From Actinoplanes sp. KI2 (lineage in GTDB: Bacteria > Actinomycetota > Actinomycetes > Mycobacteriales > Micromonosporaceae): a DNA stretch of 64,000 bases. A program made the translations under genes and the position numbers. Positions 33,791-42,426 of this stretch are shown here, in pieces (positions within the stretch are counted from its first letter, which is position 1; every line of letters begins with the position of its first letter). The stretch lies in contig NZ_JAOSZE010000032.1 of the NCBI RefSeq assembly GCF_025630775.1, positions 1 through 64,000 of the forward strand. The letters are read 5' to 3'. Under the pieces are notes generated by a model, which was not told the origin of the DNA, ran no database searches, and saw nothing but the letters and a program-made list of their open reading frames with translations.

Positions 33791-34603
33791 CTACTTCAGG
33801 CTCCACTTCCCGGCCGTCACCGGCTCCTTCTCGTCCTTCTGCGGCTCGGCGGCGGCCTCGGGCTGCTCGTCCTCGGGCTCGTCGTCCTCGTCGGTCGCCC
33901 GGTGCCGGCCGCGCAGGAAGTAGACGGCGCCGGCCAGCAGGGCCAGCCCGGCGATCGCCCAGCCGCCGATCGACAGGATCGACGGGCCGCGGGTCGCGTC
34001 GTCCACGGCCTTCTTGAACTCCGCGTCCTCCGCCGCCGAGTCCGGGTCGGTGGCCGCCGCGCCGCCGTGATCGTGGCCGGTCACGGCCTGACCGGGTGCG
34101 GCCGGCGTGAGCGTCAGGGACACCGGCGGCATCGCGGGAGCGGGCGTGCCGTTCGCGTACGTCGCGCTGACGGTGAACTGCATCGAGCTCAGCGTCGGCA
34201 GCGGTCCGAGCGCGATCGGGAGATCGGCGGACTGCCCCGGCGCGAGCTGGTGCCCGCCGACCGCGAGCCAGGTGATCGACGACGTGGTCTGGGTCGCCTG
34301 CAGGCCGTGCTCGGTCGTCAACGGCGTGGACAGCGTCTTCATCTGGATCTTCGGGGCCCAGTCGTCCACCGACAGCGGATAGGCCTCCGCCACCGGGGTG
34401 TCGTCCGGAATTTTCAGGGTGACCGTCGCCAGCGGCGCGGTCCCGGTGTTGGTGACGTGGAACGTCAGGTTGTCGCCGCTGCCCTGGACGGAGGTCGTGG
34501 GGGAGACCGTCGCGTCGGCGAGCGCCGGGCCGGCGATCAGGGCGCCGACCGCCGCGGCAAGTGCGGGTACGCCCGCTCGGCGGGCCAGGTGGAAGTGCCT
34601 CAC
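33791..34603 (-). CDS. YcnI-like (DUF1775) membrane-anchored protein
   Basis: About 270 residues from GTG. A signal peptide (LARRAGVPALAAAVGALIAG) precedes a beta-sandwich (LTFHVTNTGTAPLATVTLKIPDDTPVAEAYPLSVDDWAPKI), then a linker, one C-terminal membrane segment (SIGGWAIAGLALLAGAVYFL) and a charged tail (DEDDEPEDEQPEAAAEPQKD). Length and layout fit YcnI copper-binding proteins. The usual mature N-terminus starts with His, which ligates copper; here cleavage after ALA would give DATVSP, so the ligand appears missing, and no CopC or CopD gene is adjacent. The assignment is therefore moderate. Confidence 0.65.
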   Translation of the reverse strand: MRHFHLARRAGVPALAAAVGALIAGPALADATVSPTTSVQGSGDNLTFHVTNTGTAPLATVTLKIPDDTPVAEAYPLSVDDWAPKIQMKTLSTPLTTEHGLQATQTTSSITWLAVGGHQLAPGQSADLPIALGPLPTLSSMQFTVSATYANGTPAPAMPPVSLTLTPAAPGQAVTGHDHGGAAATDPDSAAEDAEFKKAVDDATRGPSILSIGGWAIAGLALLAGAVYFLRGRHRATDEDDEPEDEQPEAAAEPQKDEKEPVTAGKWSLK

Positions 34604-34705
34604 GAGGGGTAGTTCGTAATCGGCGTGCGAATGGTTCAACACCCCGCACAGATTTCTCGCTTCGCGGGTTTCGGCTTTTCTCAGGTCGTCCGCGATGATG
34701 ACCGG

Positions 34706-34915
34706 ATGCGTGACGTGGCGATCGACGGCGACATGATCAGACTCGGACAGTTCCTCAAGCTGGCGGATCTCATCGACACCGGCGGCGAGGGCAAGATCCT
34801 GATTGCGTCCGGCGACGTGACCGTCAACGGGGAGGTGGACACCCGCCGTGGCCGCCAGTTGCACCCCGGCGATGTGGTGGAGGTGCAGGGCCGGTCCGCT
34901 CGGGTGGTGTCGTAG
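34706..34915 (+). CDS. Small S4-domain RNA-binding protein
   Basis: 69 residues, one S4 domain: MIRLGQFLKLADLIDTGGEGK, then VTVNGEVDTRRGRQLHPGDVVEVQG, matching the YbcJ/YaaA type. Such proteins bind structured RNA, probably ribosomal. The ATG with RDVAIDGDM was chosen; an upstream in-frame ATG adds 27 residues without conserved sequence. Confidence 0.88.
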   Translation: MRDVAIDGDMIRLGQFLKLADLIDTGGEGKILIASGDVTVNGEVDTRRGRQLHPGDVVEVQGRSARVVS

Positions 34916-34948
34916 TAGGACGTTCGGCCAGCCGAATGTGACGAACGG

Positions 34949-34977
34949 TTGACATTGCGTGATCTCAGGCATCTACT
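34949..34977 (+). promoter_or_regulatory. Sigma-70-type promoter of the sugar ABC operon
   Basis: TTGACA (34949-34954), 17-nt spacer, TCTACT (34972-34977). -35 is perfect, -10 is 4/6. The predicted start near 34984 leaves about 40 nt of leader before the binding-protein ATG, which has GGGGAGG upstream. Confidence 0.65.
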
Positions 34978-35022
34978 GGGGCCGTTGTGTTACCCGCGTC
35001 ACAGCCTCGATGGGGAGGCCCG

Positions 35023-36393
35023 ATGTCCCGCGTACATCACCGGTCCGCGCTGGCCGTTCTCACCACCGCCGCGCTGGCCGTGACCGCAGCCGGATGTGCA
35101 GGCTGGGGCGGCGGCCCGGGCGGGGGCGGGCCCGACACCATCAACGTGCTGATGGTCAACAACCCGCAGATGATCGACCTCCAGCGGCTCACCGAGGCCA
35201 ACTTCACCAAGACCACCGGCATCCACGTGAACTTCACCGTGCTGCCGGAGAACGACGTCCGCGACAAGATCAGCCAGGAGTTCTCCAGCCAGGCCGGTCA
35301 GTACGACGTGGCCTCGCTGAGCAACTTCGAGATCCCGATCTACGCGAAGTCGAAGTGGATCGCCCCGCTCGACGACTACACGAAGGCGGACAGCCAGTTC
35401 GACCAGGCCGACATCCTGCCGCCGATGACCCAGTCGCTGACCGCCGACGACGGCAAGCTCTACGGCGAGCCGTTCTACGGCGAGTCGTCGTTCCTGATGT
35501 ACCGCAAGGACGTCCTGCAGCAGGCCGGCCTCACCATGCCGGAGAACCCGACCTGGCAGCAGGTCGCCGACATCGCCGCCCGGATCGACAACAAGCAGCC
35601 CGGCATGCGCGGCATCTGCCTGCGTGGTCAGCCCGGCTGGGGCCAGGTCTTCGCCCCGCTCACCACCGTGGTCAACACGTTCGGCGGCACCTGGTTCGAG
35701 AAGGACTGGACGCCCAAGGTGGACGCGCCCGAGTTCACCGCCGCCACCAACTTCTACGTCGACCTGGTCCGCGCGCACGGCGAGAACGGCGCACCGCAGG
35801 CCGGCTTCACCGAGTGCCTCAACAACATGGTCCAGGGCAACACCGCGATGTGGTACGACGCGACCAGCGCGGCCGGCTCCCTCGAGGCCGACAAGTCCCC
35901 GGTGAAGGGCAAGATCGGCTACGTCGCGGCGCCGGTCGACAAGACCAAGAGCTCCGGCTGGCTGTACGCGTGGTCGTGGAGCATCCAGCAGGCCAGCCAG
36001 AAGAAGGACAACGCCTGGAAGTTCATCTCCTGGGCGTCCAGCCGGCAGTACGAGGAGCTCGTCGGCAAGCAGATCGGCTGGTCCAGCGTCCCGGCCGGCA
36101 AGCGGGCCTCGACCTACAAGAACCCCGACTACCTGGCCGTGGCCCAGTCGTTCGCGGCGCCCACCGAGGCGGCCATCTCCAGCGCCGACCCGCGCAACCC
36201 CGGCGTGCAGCCGCGGCCCGCGATCGGCATCCAGTTCGTCGACATCCCCGAGTTCACCGACCTCGGCACCCAGGTCTCGCAGTACGTGAGCTCGGCGATC
36301 GCCGGTCAGATGTCGGTCGAGGAGGCCCTCAAACGCGGTCAGCGGCTGGCGGAGGACGTCGCCGAGCGGTACCAGTCCCGGGAACAGGGGTGA
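35023..36393 (+). CDS. Sugar ABC transporter substrate-binding lipoprotein
   Basis: 456 residues. Signal peptide with lipobox TAAGC and a Gly-rich linker; then a family-1 (MalE-like) extracellular binding protein: TINVLMVNNPQMIDLQRLTEANFTKTTGIHVNF, LYGEPFYGESSFLMYRKD, AMWYDATSAAG. Start chosen for the GGGGAGG site 6 nt upstream. It delivers a carbohydrate to the two permeases that follow by 5 nt and 4-nt overlap. The sequence style recalls polyol or disaccharide importers, but the ligand is not determinable here. Confidence 0.92.
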   Translation: MSRVHHRSALAVLTTAALAVTAAGCAGWGGGPGGGGPDTINVLMVNNPQMIDLQRLTEANFTKTTGIHVNFTVLPENDVRDKISQEFSSQAGQYDVASLSNFEIPIYAKSKWIAPLDDYTKADSQFDQADILPPMTQSLTADDGKLYGEPFYGESSFLMYRKDVLQQAGLTMPENPTWQQVADIAARIDNKQPGMRGICLRGQPGWGQVFAPLTTVVNTFGGTWFEKDWTPKVDAPEFTAATNFYVDLVRAHGENGAPQAGFTECLNNMVQGNTAMWYDATSAAGSLEADKSPVKGKIGYVAAPVDKTKSSGWLYAWSWSIQQASQKKDNAWKFISWASSRQYEELVGKQIGWSSVPAGKRASTYKNPDYLAVAQSFAAPTEAAISSADPRNPGVQPRPAIGIQFVDIPEFTDLGTQVSQYVSSAIAGQMSVEEALKRGQRLAEDVAERYQSREQG

Positions 36394-36398
36394 GACCA

Positions 36399-37355
36399 AT
36401 GACTTCCGTCGCCGAGCAGACCACCTCGCAGACCGAGGTCCAACCGCAGCCGTCGCGCAGCTCCCGCAGCATCGCGTGGGCCCGCCGCGCGCCGCTGATG
36501 CCCGCCCTCGTCTTCATGATCGTCGTGACCCAGCTGCCGTTCGTGGCCACCCTGGTCATCTCGTTCATGAACTGGAACGCCTACTACCCCGACGAGGTCG
36601 GCTTCGCCGGCTTCGACAACTTCAAGCGGGTCTTCACCGACATCAACATGCGGGACGCGGTGCTCACCACGATCTGGCTCACCGCCGGCGTGGTGATCCT
36701 CAGCCTGCTCCTCGGGCTCGGCATCGCGCTGCTGCTCGACCGCAAGTTCCGCGGCCGCGGCGCGGTGCGCACCATGATGATCGCGCCGTTCCTGGTCGTC
36801 CCGGTCGCCGCCGCCCTGCTCTGGAAGCACGCTCTCTACAACCCGGAGTACGGGCTGTTCAACGGCGCGATCACCTGGGTGTGGCACCTGTTCGGCTCGA
36901 ACAATCCGCCGCAGCCCGACTGGATCAGCAACATGCCGCTGTGGGCGGTCATCTTCGCCCTGGTCTGGCAGTGGACCCCGTTCATGATGCTGATCCTCCT
37001 CGCCGGCCTGCAGGGGCGCCCGCTGGACGTGGTCGAGGCGGCCCGGATCGACGGCGCCGGCAGCTGGCAGATCTTCTACAGCATGACGCTCCCGCACCTG
37101 CGCCAGTACCTGGAGCTGGGCGCGCTGCTCGGGTCGATCTACATCGTGCAGAACTTCGACGCGGTCTTCACGATCACGTCCGGCGGCCTGGGCACGGCCA
37201 ACCTCCCGTACACGATCTACCAGATCTTCTACCAGGCTCACGACTACGGGCGGGCCTCGGCGGCCGCCGTGATCGTGGTCCTCGGCACGATCATCATCGC
37301 GACGTTCGCGCTGCGGACCGTCTCGTCGCTGTTCAAGCAGGAGGCCGGCCGATGA
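36399..37355 (+). CDS. Sugar ABC transporter permease (MalF type)
   Basis: 318 residues, six membrane segments. N-terminal basic extension, then LMPALVFMIVVTQLPFVATLVISF. The coupling-helix EAA motif is EAARIDGAGSWQIFYSMTLPHL, the standard interface for the ATPase. Five nucleotides separate it from the binding protein stop; its stop overlaps the next permease by 4 nt. No ATPase gene is in this operon. Confidence 0.92.
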   Translation: MTSVAEQTTSQTEVQPQPSRSSRSIAWARRAPLMPALVFMIVVTQLPFVATLVISFMNWNAYYPDEVGFAGFDNFKRVFTDINMRDAVLTTIWLTAGVVILSLLLGLGIALLLDRKFRGRGAVRTMMIAPFLVVPVAAALLWKHALYNPEYGLFNGAITWVWHLFGSNNPPQPDWISNMPLWAVIFALVWQWTPFMMLILLAGLQGRPLDVVEAARIDGAGSWQIFYSMTLPHLRQYLELGALLGSIYIVQNFDAVFTITSGGLGTANLPYTIYQIFYQAHDYGRASAAAVIVVLGTIIIATFALRTVSSLFKQEAGR

Positions 37356-38227
37356 CCGCCGTCGCTGCACCCACCACGCCCCCTTCGACCGCCCCCTCGA
37401 CGCCCAAGAAGAAGGACCGCGGCGGGCCGTGGCTGTCCTTGCTGGCGTGGGTGGTCGGGATCCTGTTCGTGCTGCCCGTGCTGTGGATGGTCCTCACCTC
37501 CTTCCACTCGGAGGCGGACGCGGCCACCAACCCGCCCTCGGTCTTCGCCCCGCTCACCCTCGACGGGTACCGCGAGTTCTTCTCCGGCGGCGCGTCGCCG
37601 TGGCCGCCGCTGCTCAACAGCCTGACCGCGAGCCTCGTATCGACGGCCCTCGTGCTCGTGCTGTGCTTCCCGGCGGCGTACGCGCTGAGCATCAAGCCCG
37701 TGCGCAAGTGGACCGACGTGATGTTCTTCTTCCTCAGCACCAAGATGTTGCCGATCGTGGCCGGCCTGCTGCCGCTGTATCTGTTCGCGCAGCAGACCGG
37801 GCTGCTCGACAACATCTGGCTGCTGATCGTCTTCTACACCTCGATGAACCTGCCGATCGCGGTGTGGATGATGCGTTCCTTCCTCTCCGAGGTGCCGGTG
37901 GAGATGCTCGAGGCCGCCTCGGTCGACGGCGCCGGCCTGAGCAAGACGCTGCGCTCGGTGATCGCCCCGGTGGTCATGCCCGGAATCGCCGCCACCGCCC
38001 TGATCTGCTTCATCTTCAGCTGGAACGAGCTGCTGTTCGCCCGGGTGCTGACCGCCACCGTCGCCGAGACCGCGCCGGTGTTCCTGACCAGCTTCGTCAC
38101 CAGCCAGGGGCTGTTCCTCGCCCAGCTGTGCGCGGCCGCGTTCGTGGTCTCGCTGCCGGTGCTGATGGCCGGCTTCGCCGCGCAGGACAAGCTGGTGCAG
38201 GGCCTGTCCCTCGGCTCGGTCAAATAG
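37352..38227 (+). CDS. Sugar ABC transporter permease (MalG type)
   Basis: 291 residues, six membrane segments after a Thr/Pro-rich N-terminus. EAA motif EAASVDGAGLSKTLRSVIAPVV. ATG overlaps the stop of the MalF-type permease (ATGA). Forms the heterodimeric channel with that permease. A terminator with T-run follows 23 nt after the stop, so the operon ends here and lacks an ATPase; in actinobacteria a shared MsiK/UgpC-type ATPase encoded elsewhere commonly serves such importers. Confidence 0.92.
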   Translation: MTAVAAPTTPPSTAPSTPKKKDRGGPWLSLLAWVVGILFVLPVLWMVLTSFHSEADAATNPPSVFAPLTLDGYREFFSGGASPWPPLLNSLTASLVSTALVLVLCFPAAYALSIKPVRKWTDVMFFFLSTKMLPIVAGLLPLYLFAQQTGLLDNIWLLIVFYTSMNLPIAVWMMRSFLSEVPVEMLEAASVDGAGLSKTLRSVIAPVVMPGIAATALICFIFSWNELLFARVLTATVAETAPVFLTSFVTSQGLFLAQLCAAAFVVSLPVLMAGFAAQDKLVQGLSLGSVK

Positions 38228-38250
38228 CTTTTCGCCCCGCCCCCGATGAG

Positions 38251-38286
38251 GGTGGCCGGTCCCGTCCCCGGGGCCGGCCACCTTTT
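38251..38286 (+). terminator. Rho-independent terminator of the sugar ABC operon
   Basis: 9-bp stem GGTGGCCGG / CCGGCCACC around a 14-nt C/G-rich loop, followed by TTTT. One of few hairpins here with a T-run. Confidence 0.8.
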
Positions 38287-38368
38287 GCTCCGTCACCTCC
38301 GGCCGCCTTTTCTGACGAAATCCGCGGACAAGCCGGAACCTTTCGTACGCCCGCCTCGTCCAACCGGC

Positions 38369-39229
38369 ATGACTCGTCTCCGCGGCACCCTGTTTGCCGC
38401 AGCCGTTCCCCTGTTCCTGATCAGCGCCTGCGCCGGGAACCAGCCGGCGGGCGCGACGGACACCCAGCCCACCGAGAGCGCCTCCGTCCCCGCGGACGCG
38501 CTGGTGATACGCGTCGAGTCGTTCGGCGGTTTCGTCCCCGCCGAGCACAACCTCGGCCGCATCCCCGAGGTCAGCGTCTACGGCGACGGCCGGCTGATCA
38601 CCGAGGGACCACACACCATGATCTATCCGGCCCGCTCGCTGCCCAACATCCAGGAGCAGATGCTGACGCCGGAGTACGTGCAGGAGCTCGTCCGCGAGGG
38701 CCAGGCGGCGGGCGTGCGCAACGGCGCCGACTTCGGCAGCCCGAACATCGCCGACGCGCCGTCCACCCGGGTGACGGTCGGCGACCAGTCGGTCAGCGTG
38801 GTGGCGTTGAGCGAGGCCCGCCCCACCGACCCGCGGCTGACCGAGGCGCAGCGCACCGCGCGGACCAAGCTGGCCGCGTACGTGAAGAAGGTCGAAGGTC
38901 TGACCGCGGCCGACGGCGTGTCCGCGCCGGTCGCCTACCAGCCCACCACGGTCGCCGTGCTGGCCCGTCCCTACGTGCCGCCGCAGGCCGCCGAGCCCAC
39001 CGGGCCGCAGGCGTGGCCCGGCCCGGCGCTGCCCGGCGACATGCTGAGCGCGAACCTGGGCATCGGCTGCGTGACCGCGACCGGCGCGGAGAAGGACAAG
39101 GTGCTGGCCGCGGCCCAGAACTCCACGGTGATCACCCCGTGGACCAGCGGCGGCAAACAGTGGTCGATCACGTTCCGGCCGCTGCTGCCGGACGAGCCGG
39201 GCTGCGTCGCGCTCAAGGGGGTGCGGTGA
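38369..39229 (+). CDS. Lipoprotein of unknown function
   Basis: 286 residues. Signal peptide MTRLRGTLFAAAVPLFLISA ends in LISAC, a lipobox. The mature part includes LVIRVESFGGFVPAEHNLGRIPEVSVYGDGR, suggesting a beta-rich domain; later PLLPDEPGC. I recall similar actinobacterial lipoproteins annotated only as hypothetical. The frame is open upstream for 41 codons, overlapping the terminator, so the ATG before the signal is chosen. Not obviously linked to the ABC operon. Confidence 0.75.
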   Translation: MTRLRGTLFAAAVPLFLISACAGNQPAGATDTQPTESASVPADALVIRVESFGGFVPAEHNLGRIPEVSVYGDGRLITEGPHTMIYPARSLPNIQEQMLTPEYVQELVREGQAAGVRNGADFGSPNIADAPSTRVTVGDQSVSVVALSEARPTDPRLTEAQRTARTKLAAYVKKVEGLTAADGVSAPVAYQPTTVAVLARPYVPPQAAEPTGPQAWPGPALPGDMLSANLGIGCVTATGAEKDKVLAAAQNSTVITPWTSGGKQWSITFRPLLPDEPGCVALKGVR

Positions 39230-39370
39230 CGCCGATCGGGGAACCGCTGGAGCCGGAGCCCGGGGGAGAGGGAAACGGGCCGGAACAGGGTAGTGCCCCT
39301 GTTCCGGCCCGAACCCCGTGCCGCCCGCCCGTCAGTCGCCCACGCCGTTAGTCACGCCCCCGCCCTGGGT

Positions 39371-39489
39371 CAGGCCCGCGCCGTGGTCACGCCCGCGCCG
39401 TGGTCAGGCCCGCGCCGTGGTCGGGCCCGCGCCGTGGTCGGGCCCGCGCCGTGGTCGGGCCCGCGCCGTGGTCAGGCCCGCGCCGTGGT
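39371..39489. repeat. 17-bp tandem repeat at the 3' end of the Nudix-like gene
   Basis: Seven units of consensus C[AG/AC/GG]GCCCGCGCCGTGGT, with a degenerate 18-nt copy before. The Nudix-like stop (complement of 39472-39474) falls at the junction of the last two units. Seventeen is not a multiple of three, so changes in copy number shift which unit supplies the stop. Confidence 0.9.
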
Positions 39490-40446
39490 CGCGCCCTCGG
39501 CGTTTGTCGCGCCCTCCAGCAGGGCGACAGCGCCGGCCGCCGCGGGCGTCAGCACCGACGGGGGATGGGCGGTCCAGAACCGTTCGATGCCGCCGGCCGA
39601 GAGCTCGACCTGCTGAACATCGGCGAACTCGCCGTCGCCGGCGGTCACTGCCCGCGCTTCCGCCGGGGTGAGGTCGAGCCGGAACACCAGATCCGGACGC
39701 AGGCGCAGCAGGTCGTGCGCGATGCCGAGCACGGTGGCGCGCCGGGCGACCTCCGCCGGGCCGACCTCGACGCCGAGCTCCTCCGCCAGCTCCCGCGACA
39801 CGGTCGTCTCCCAGTGCCGCCCTTGGGCGTCCGGCTCGAGCATGCCGGACGGGGCGACGTGCCACATTCCCGGATCGGTCGCCACGCTCCGGCTCCGCCG
39901 GCCGATCACGAACCGGCGTGGTCGCCCGTCATCCCGGCCGGCCATCGTGAGCCCGTCATCCTGGCCGGCCACCGTGAGCGCGTCATCCCGGTCAGCCACC
40001 GTGAGCCCGTCATCCTGGCCGGCGACCGTGAGCAGCACGGAGACGCCGATGCCGGCCGCTCGCCCGGCACCGGACACGAGCGGGTCCCCGGCCACCGCGT
40101 GCGCCCTGCTCCGCAGCGGCTGATCGCCGCCCGCCGCCAGGTGCTCGGCACGGATGGCGTCGCAGGTGGCGAGCATGTCGAAGTAGCCGCCGGGCGCGGC
40201 CAGCACACCGTTCTCGTCGGTGCGAACCCAGCAGAGGAGGCCGCCGTCGTGGAGGGCGGGCCGCGCGGCCCGGAGTCGCTCGAGGTGCGGCAGCCCCAGG
40301 GCGAGCAGGGCGGCATCGCACGAGACCGGCTTGTCGGCGACGCGCAGCCGGCCGTGCGGGAGCGGTTGGACGGCGACCGGGTAGGCGTTTCCGGCCCGCT
40401 CGACGGAGCCGCCGTAGAGCCGGGTCAGGCTGGAGTAGTCGATCAC
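39472..40446 (-). CDS. Nudix-like protein with internal repeat
   Basis: 324 residues from GTG (no clear ribosome binding site). The C-terminal half has WHVAPSGMLEP and RELAEELGVEV; the latter is the core REUxEExGU of the Nudix box, but the spacing to the expected upstream Gly and Glu is not standard, so catalysis is uncertain. The N-terminal half (YSSLTRLYGGSVERAGNAYP, KPVSCDAALLALGLPHLERL) is unrecognised. Between them lie four 9-residue copies of LTVAGQDDG (39927-40034). The tail (EGATTARA) is coded by the 17-bp repeat. Might hydrolyse a nucleotide derivative. Confidence 0.65.
   Translation of the reverse strand: MIDYSSLTRLYGGSVERAGNAYPVAVQPLPHGRLRVADKPVSCDAALLALGLPHLERLRAARPALHDGGLLCWVRTDENGVLAAPGGYFDMLATCDAIRAEHLAAGGDQPLRSRAHAVAGDPLVSGAGRAAGIGVSVLLTVAGQDDGLTVADRDDALTVAGQDDGLTMAGRDDGRPRRFVIGRRSRSVATDPGMWHVAPSGMLEPDAQGRHWETTVSRELAEELGVEVGPAEVARRATVLGIAHDLLRLRPDLVFRLDLTPAEARAVTAGDGEFADVQQVELSAGGIERFWTAHPPSVLTPAAAGAVALLEGATNAEGATTARA
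39927..40034 (-). repeat. 27-bp tandem repeat inside the Nudix-like gene
   Basis: Four exact-length 27-bp units coding LTVAGQDDG / LTVADRDDA / LTVAGQDDG / LTMAGRDDG. Inserted between the N-terminal part and the Nudix domain; in frame. Confidence 0.88.
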
Positions 40447-40528
40447 AGATCACTTTCTCATCTCGCCGGTGTGCGAGGGCCGAGGCGTGGGGTTGTGTTG
40501 TCGAAGCGGTTCGACGACGATCGATGGC

Positions 40529-41734
40529 ATGCCCAAGACATCGAGAATCGTAAATTCCATCCTGGTCGGCATGCTCGCGGCCGTGGCGGGACTGGTCCTG
40601 CCGGGGGAGGCGTCGGCCGCCGCTGGGTGGGCCGGGGCCTGGTCGACGAGCCCGCAGCGGGAGGCCGGGCCGACGTTCGCGGCGCAGACGGTGCGGATGC
40701 TGGTTCATCCCACGATCGGGGGATCGGCGCTGCGGGTGCGGCTGTCCAACACGTTCGGGGCGGCGGACGTCGCCTTCGGGGCCGTGGGGGTGGCCCGGGC
40801 GGTGGCCTCGGGCGCGGCCGATCTGGTGGCCGGGACCCAGCGGCGGGTCACCTTTCACGGCCGCGGAGCGGTGACCGTCAGGAAAGGTGAGTCGGTCGTC
40901 AGCGATCCGGTTCCGCTGGCCGTGGCGTACGGGCAGGACCTGGCCGTCGACGTGTACGTGACCTCGGGCGGCGACGCGGCCGCGATCACCGGGCACGACG
41001 CGGCGCAGGGGACGCAGTTCGTGGCGGCCGGAAACCAGGCGGGAGCGGGCAGCGCGGCGTTCACCGGGTACGTGGGCTCGTGGTTCTGGCTGGACGGCGT
41101 CGACGTGCGGCCGGGCCCGGGTGCCCGCGGGAGCATCGTGGCGCTGGGCGACTCGATCACCGATGGGGCGTACACGACGTGGAACGGCAACGACCGGTGG
41201 ACCGACGTGCTCGGCGCCCGGCTCGGCGGCCGGTACGGCGTGCTCAACCAGGGGATCGGCGGCAACCAGGTGCTCACCGACCGGACCGACTGCTGCGGGG
41301 CGGGCACCAGCATCTCGGGGCTGAAGCGCGAGAAGGCGGACGTGCGCGAACAGACCGGCGCGCGCTACCTGATCCTCGCCGACGGGATCAACGACATCGG
41401 CTACCACGCGACGGCGCCGGATCTGATCGCCGGGCTGCGGACGATCGCGGAGCGGGCGCACCGGGCCGGGATCCGGGTGATCGGGGCGACGATCACGCCG
41501 TACGGGTGTGACTCGGGGTGCTTCACCGCCGAGCAGGAGGCCACCCGGCAGGCCGTGAACGCCTGGGTGCGCAGTACCCCGGTGTTCGACGGGGTCGCCG
41601 ACTTCGACGCGGCGATCCGCGACCCGCAGCTGCCCAGTCAGGTGCTGCCCGCCTACCAGGCCGACCACCTGCACCCGAACATCGCCGGCCAGCGCGCCAT
41701 GGCCGAGTCGATCGACCTGTCACTGTTCTGCTGA
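40529..41734 (+). CDS. Secreted SGNH/GDSL hydrolase
   Basis: 401 residues. Signal peptide (RIVNSILVGMLAAVAGLVLP) with ASA cleavage. An N-terminal beta-domain (about 40-200) precedes the SGNH catalytic part: GDSITDG with the nucleophile Ser, GGNQV (block II-like), DGINDIGYH (block III with Asn), and DHLHPN supplying Asp and His. Extracellular esterase of the GDSL family, possibly deacetylating a plant or surface polysaccharide. The ATG MPKTSRIV was chosen at the signal peptide. Confidence 0.92.
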   Translation: MPKTSRIVNSILVGMLAAVAGLVLPGEASAAAGWAGAWSTSPQREAGPTFAAQTVRMLVHPTIGGSALRVRLSNTFGAADVAFGAVGVARAVASGAADLVAGTQRRVTFHGRGAVTVRKGESVVSDPVPLAVAYGQDLAVDVYVTSGGDAAAITGHDAAQGTQFVAAGNQAGAGSAAFTGYVGSWFWLDGVDVRPGPGARGSIVALGDSITDGAYTTWNGNDRWTDVLGARLGGRYGVLNQGIGGNQVLTDRTDCCGAGTSISGLKREKADVREQTGARYLILADGINDIGYHATAPDLIAGLRTIAERAHRAGIRVIGATITPYGCDSGCFTAEQEATRQAVNAWVRSTPVFDGVADFDAAIRDPQLPSQVLPAYQADHLHPNIAGQRAMAESIDLSLFC

Positions 41735-41740
41735 TCGGAA

Positions 41741-41763
41741 CTGCCGGGAGCCCGGCCCGGCAG
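41741..41763 (+). terminator. Terminator hairpin after the SGNH hydrolase
   Basis: 8-bp stem CTGCCGGG / CCCGGCAG with loop AGCCCGG, 6 nt after the stop. Confidence 0.65.
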
Positions 41764-41933
41764 CTCAGCCCGGCGGTCGCCGCGCGGGCGCAACCCCACG
41801 CCCGGCTCGCGGGAAACGCGGGTTCGGCCGCCGCTGCGGTCGAGGACGGTGCCGACTCGTACCGTATGCGTCTGGTTTTGCTGGAAGGCGGACCGCAACT
41901 TCTCGGAAAGCCTGCGGCCCGCCTCACCTTCTA

Positions 41934-42302
41934 TTACTGAACGCCCAGCAGGTCCACGACGAAGATCAGCGTCTCGTTGGGCTTGATGACGCCGCCGGCG
42001 CCGCGGGAGCCGTAGCCCAGGTGCGGCGGGATGGTCAGCTTGCGGCGGCCGCCCACGCGCATGCCCTGGACGCCCTGATCCCAGCCGGCGATGACCTGGC
42101 CGCCGCCCAGCGGGAAGGCGAACGCGTCGCCGCGGTCCCAGGAGGCGTCGAACTGCACGCCGGTGGAGTGCGAGACGCCCACGTAGTGCACGGTGACGTA
42201 TTGGCCGGGGGCGGCCTCGGGTCCGTCGCCGACGGTGATGTCCTCCACCACCAGGTCGGCCGGCGGGTCGCCCTGGATCGGGCCGATCTCGGGCTTGTCC
42301 AT
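41934..42302 (-). CDS. FKBP-type peptidyl-prolyl isomerase
   Basis: 122 residues, one FKBP domain: VTVHYVGVSHSTGVQFDASWDRGDAFAFPLGGGQVIAGWDQGVQGMRVGGRRKLTIPPHLGYGSRG, with the conserved Tyr, Asp, Phe, Val-Ile and Trp of the active site. No signal peptide, so cytoplasmic. Catalyses prolyl cis-trans isomerisation. The ATG MDKPEIGPIQ is preferred over one 12 codons upstream. Divergent from the LPMO gene. Confidence 0.95.
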   Translation of the reverse strand: MDKPEIGPIQGDPPADLVVEDITVGDGPEAAPGQYVTVHYVGVSHSTGVQFDASWDRGDAFAFPLGGGQVIAGWDQGVQGMRVGGRRKLTIPPHLGYGSRGAGGVIKPNETLIFVVDLLGVQ

Positions 42303-42426
42303 GTTTGTCCTCCGGTTCGTTCGATCCCCGCCATGCAATCACACCGGCCGCAAAGGTGAACGGTCGACCACGGATCTGCGTATCTCTGGCTGCGGAGCTT
42401 GCCCTGCAGATCTTGGAGACGTCGTG

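Noticed and set aside
41868-41940. 24-residue open frame upstream of the FKBP stop
   Set aside because: Overlaps the FKBP gene end, lacks a ribosome binding site and conserved sequence.
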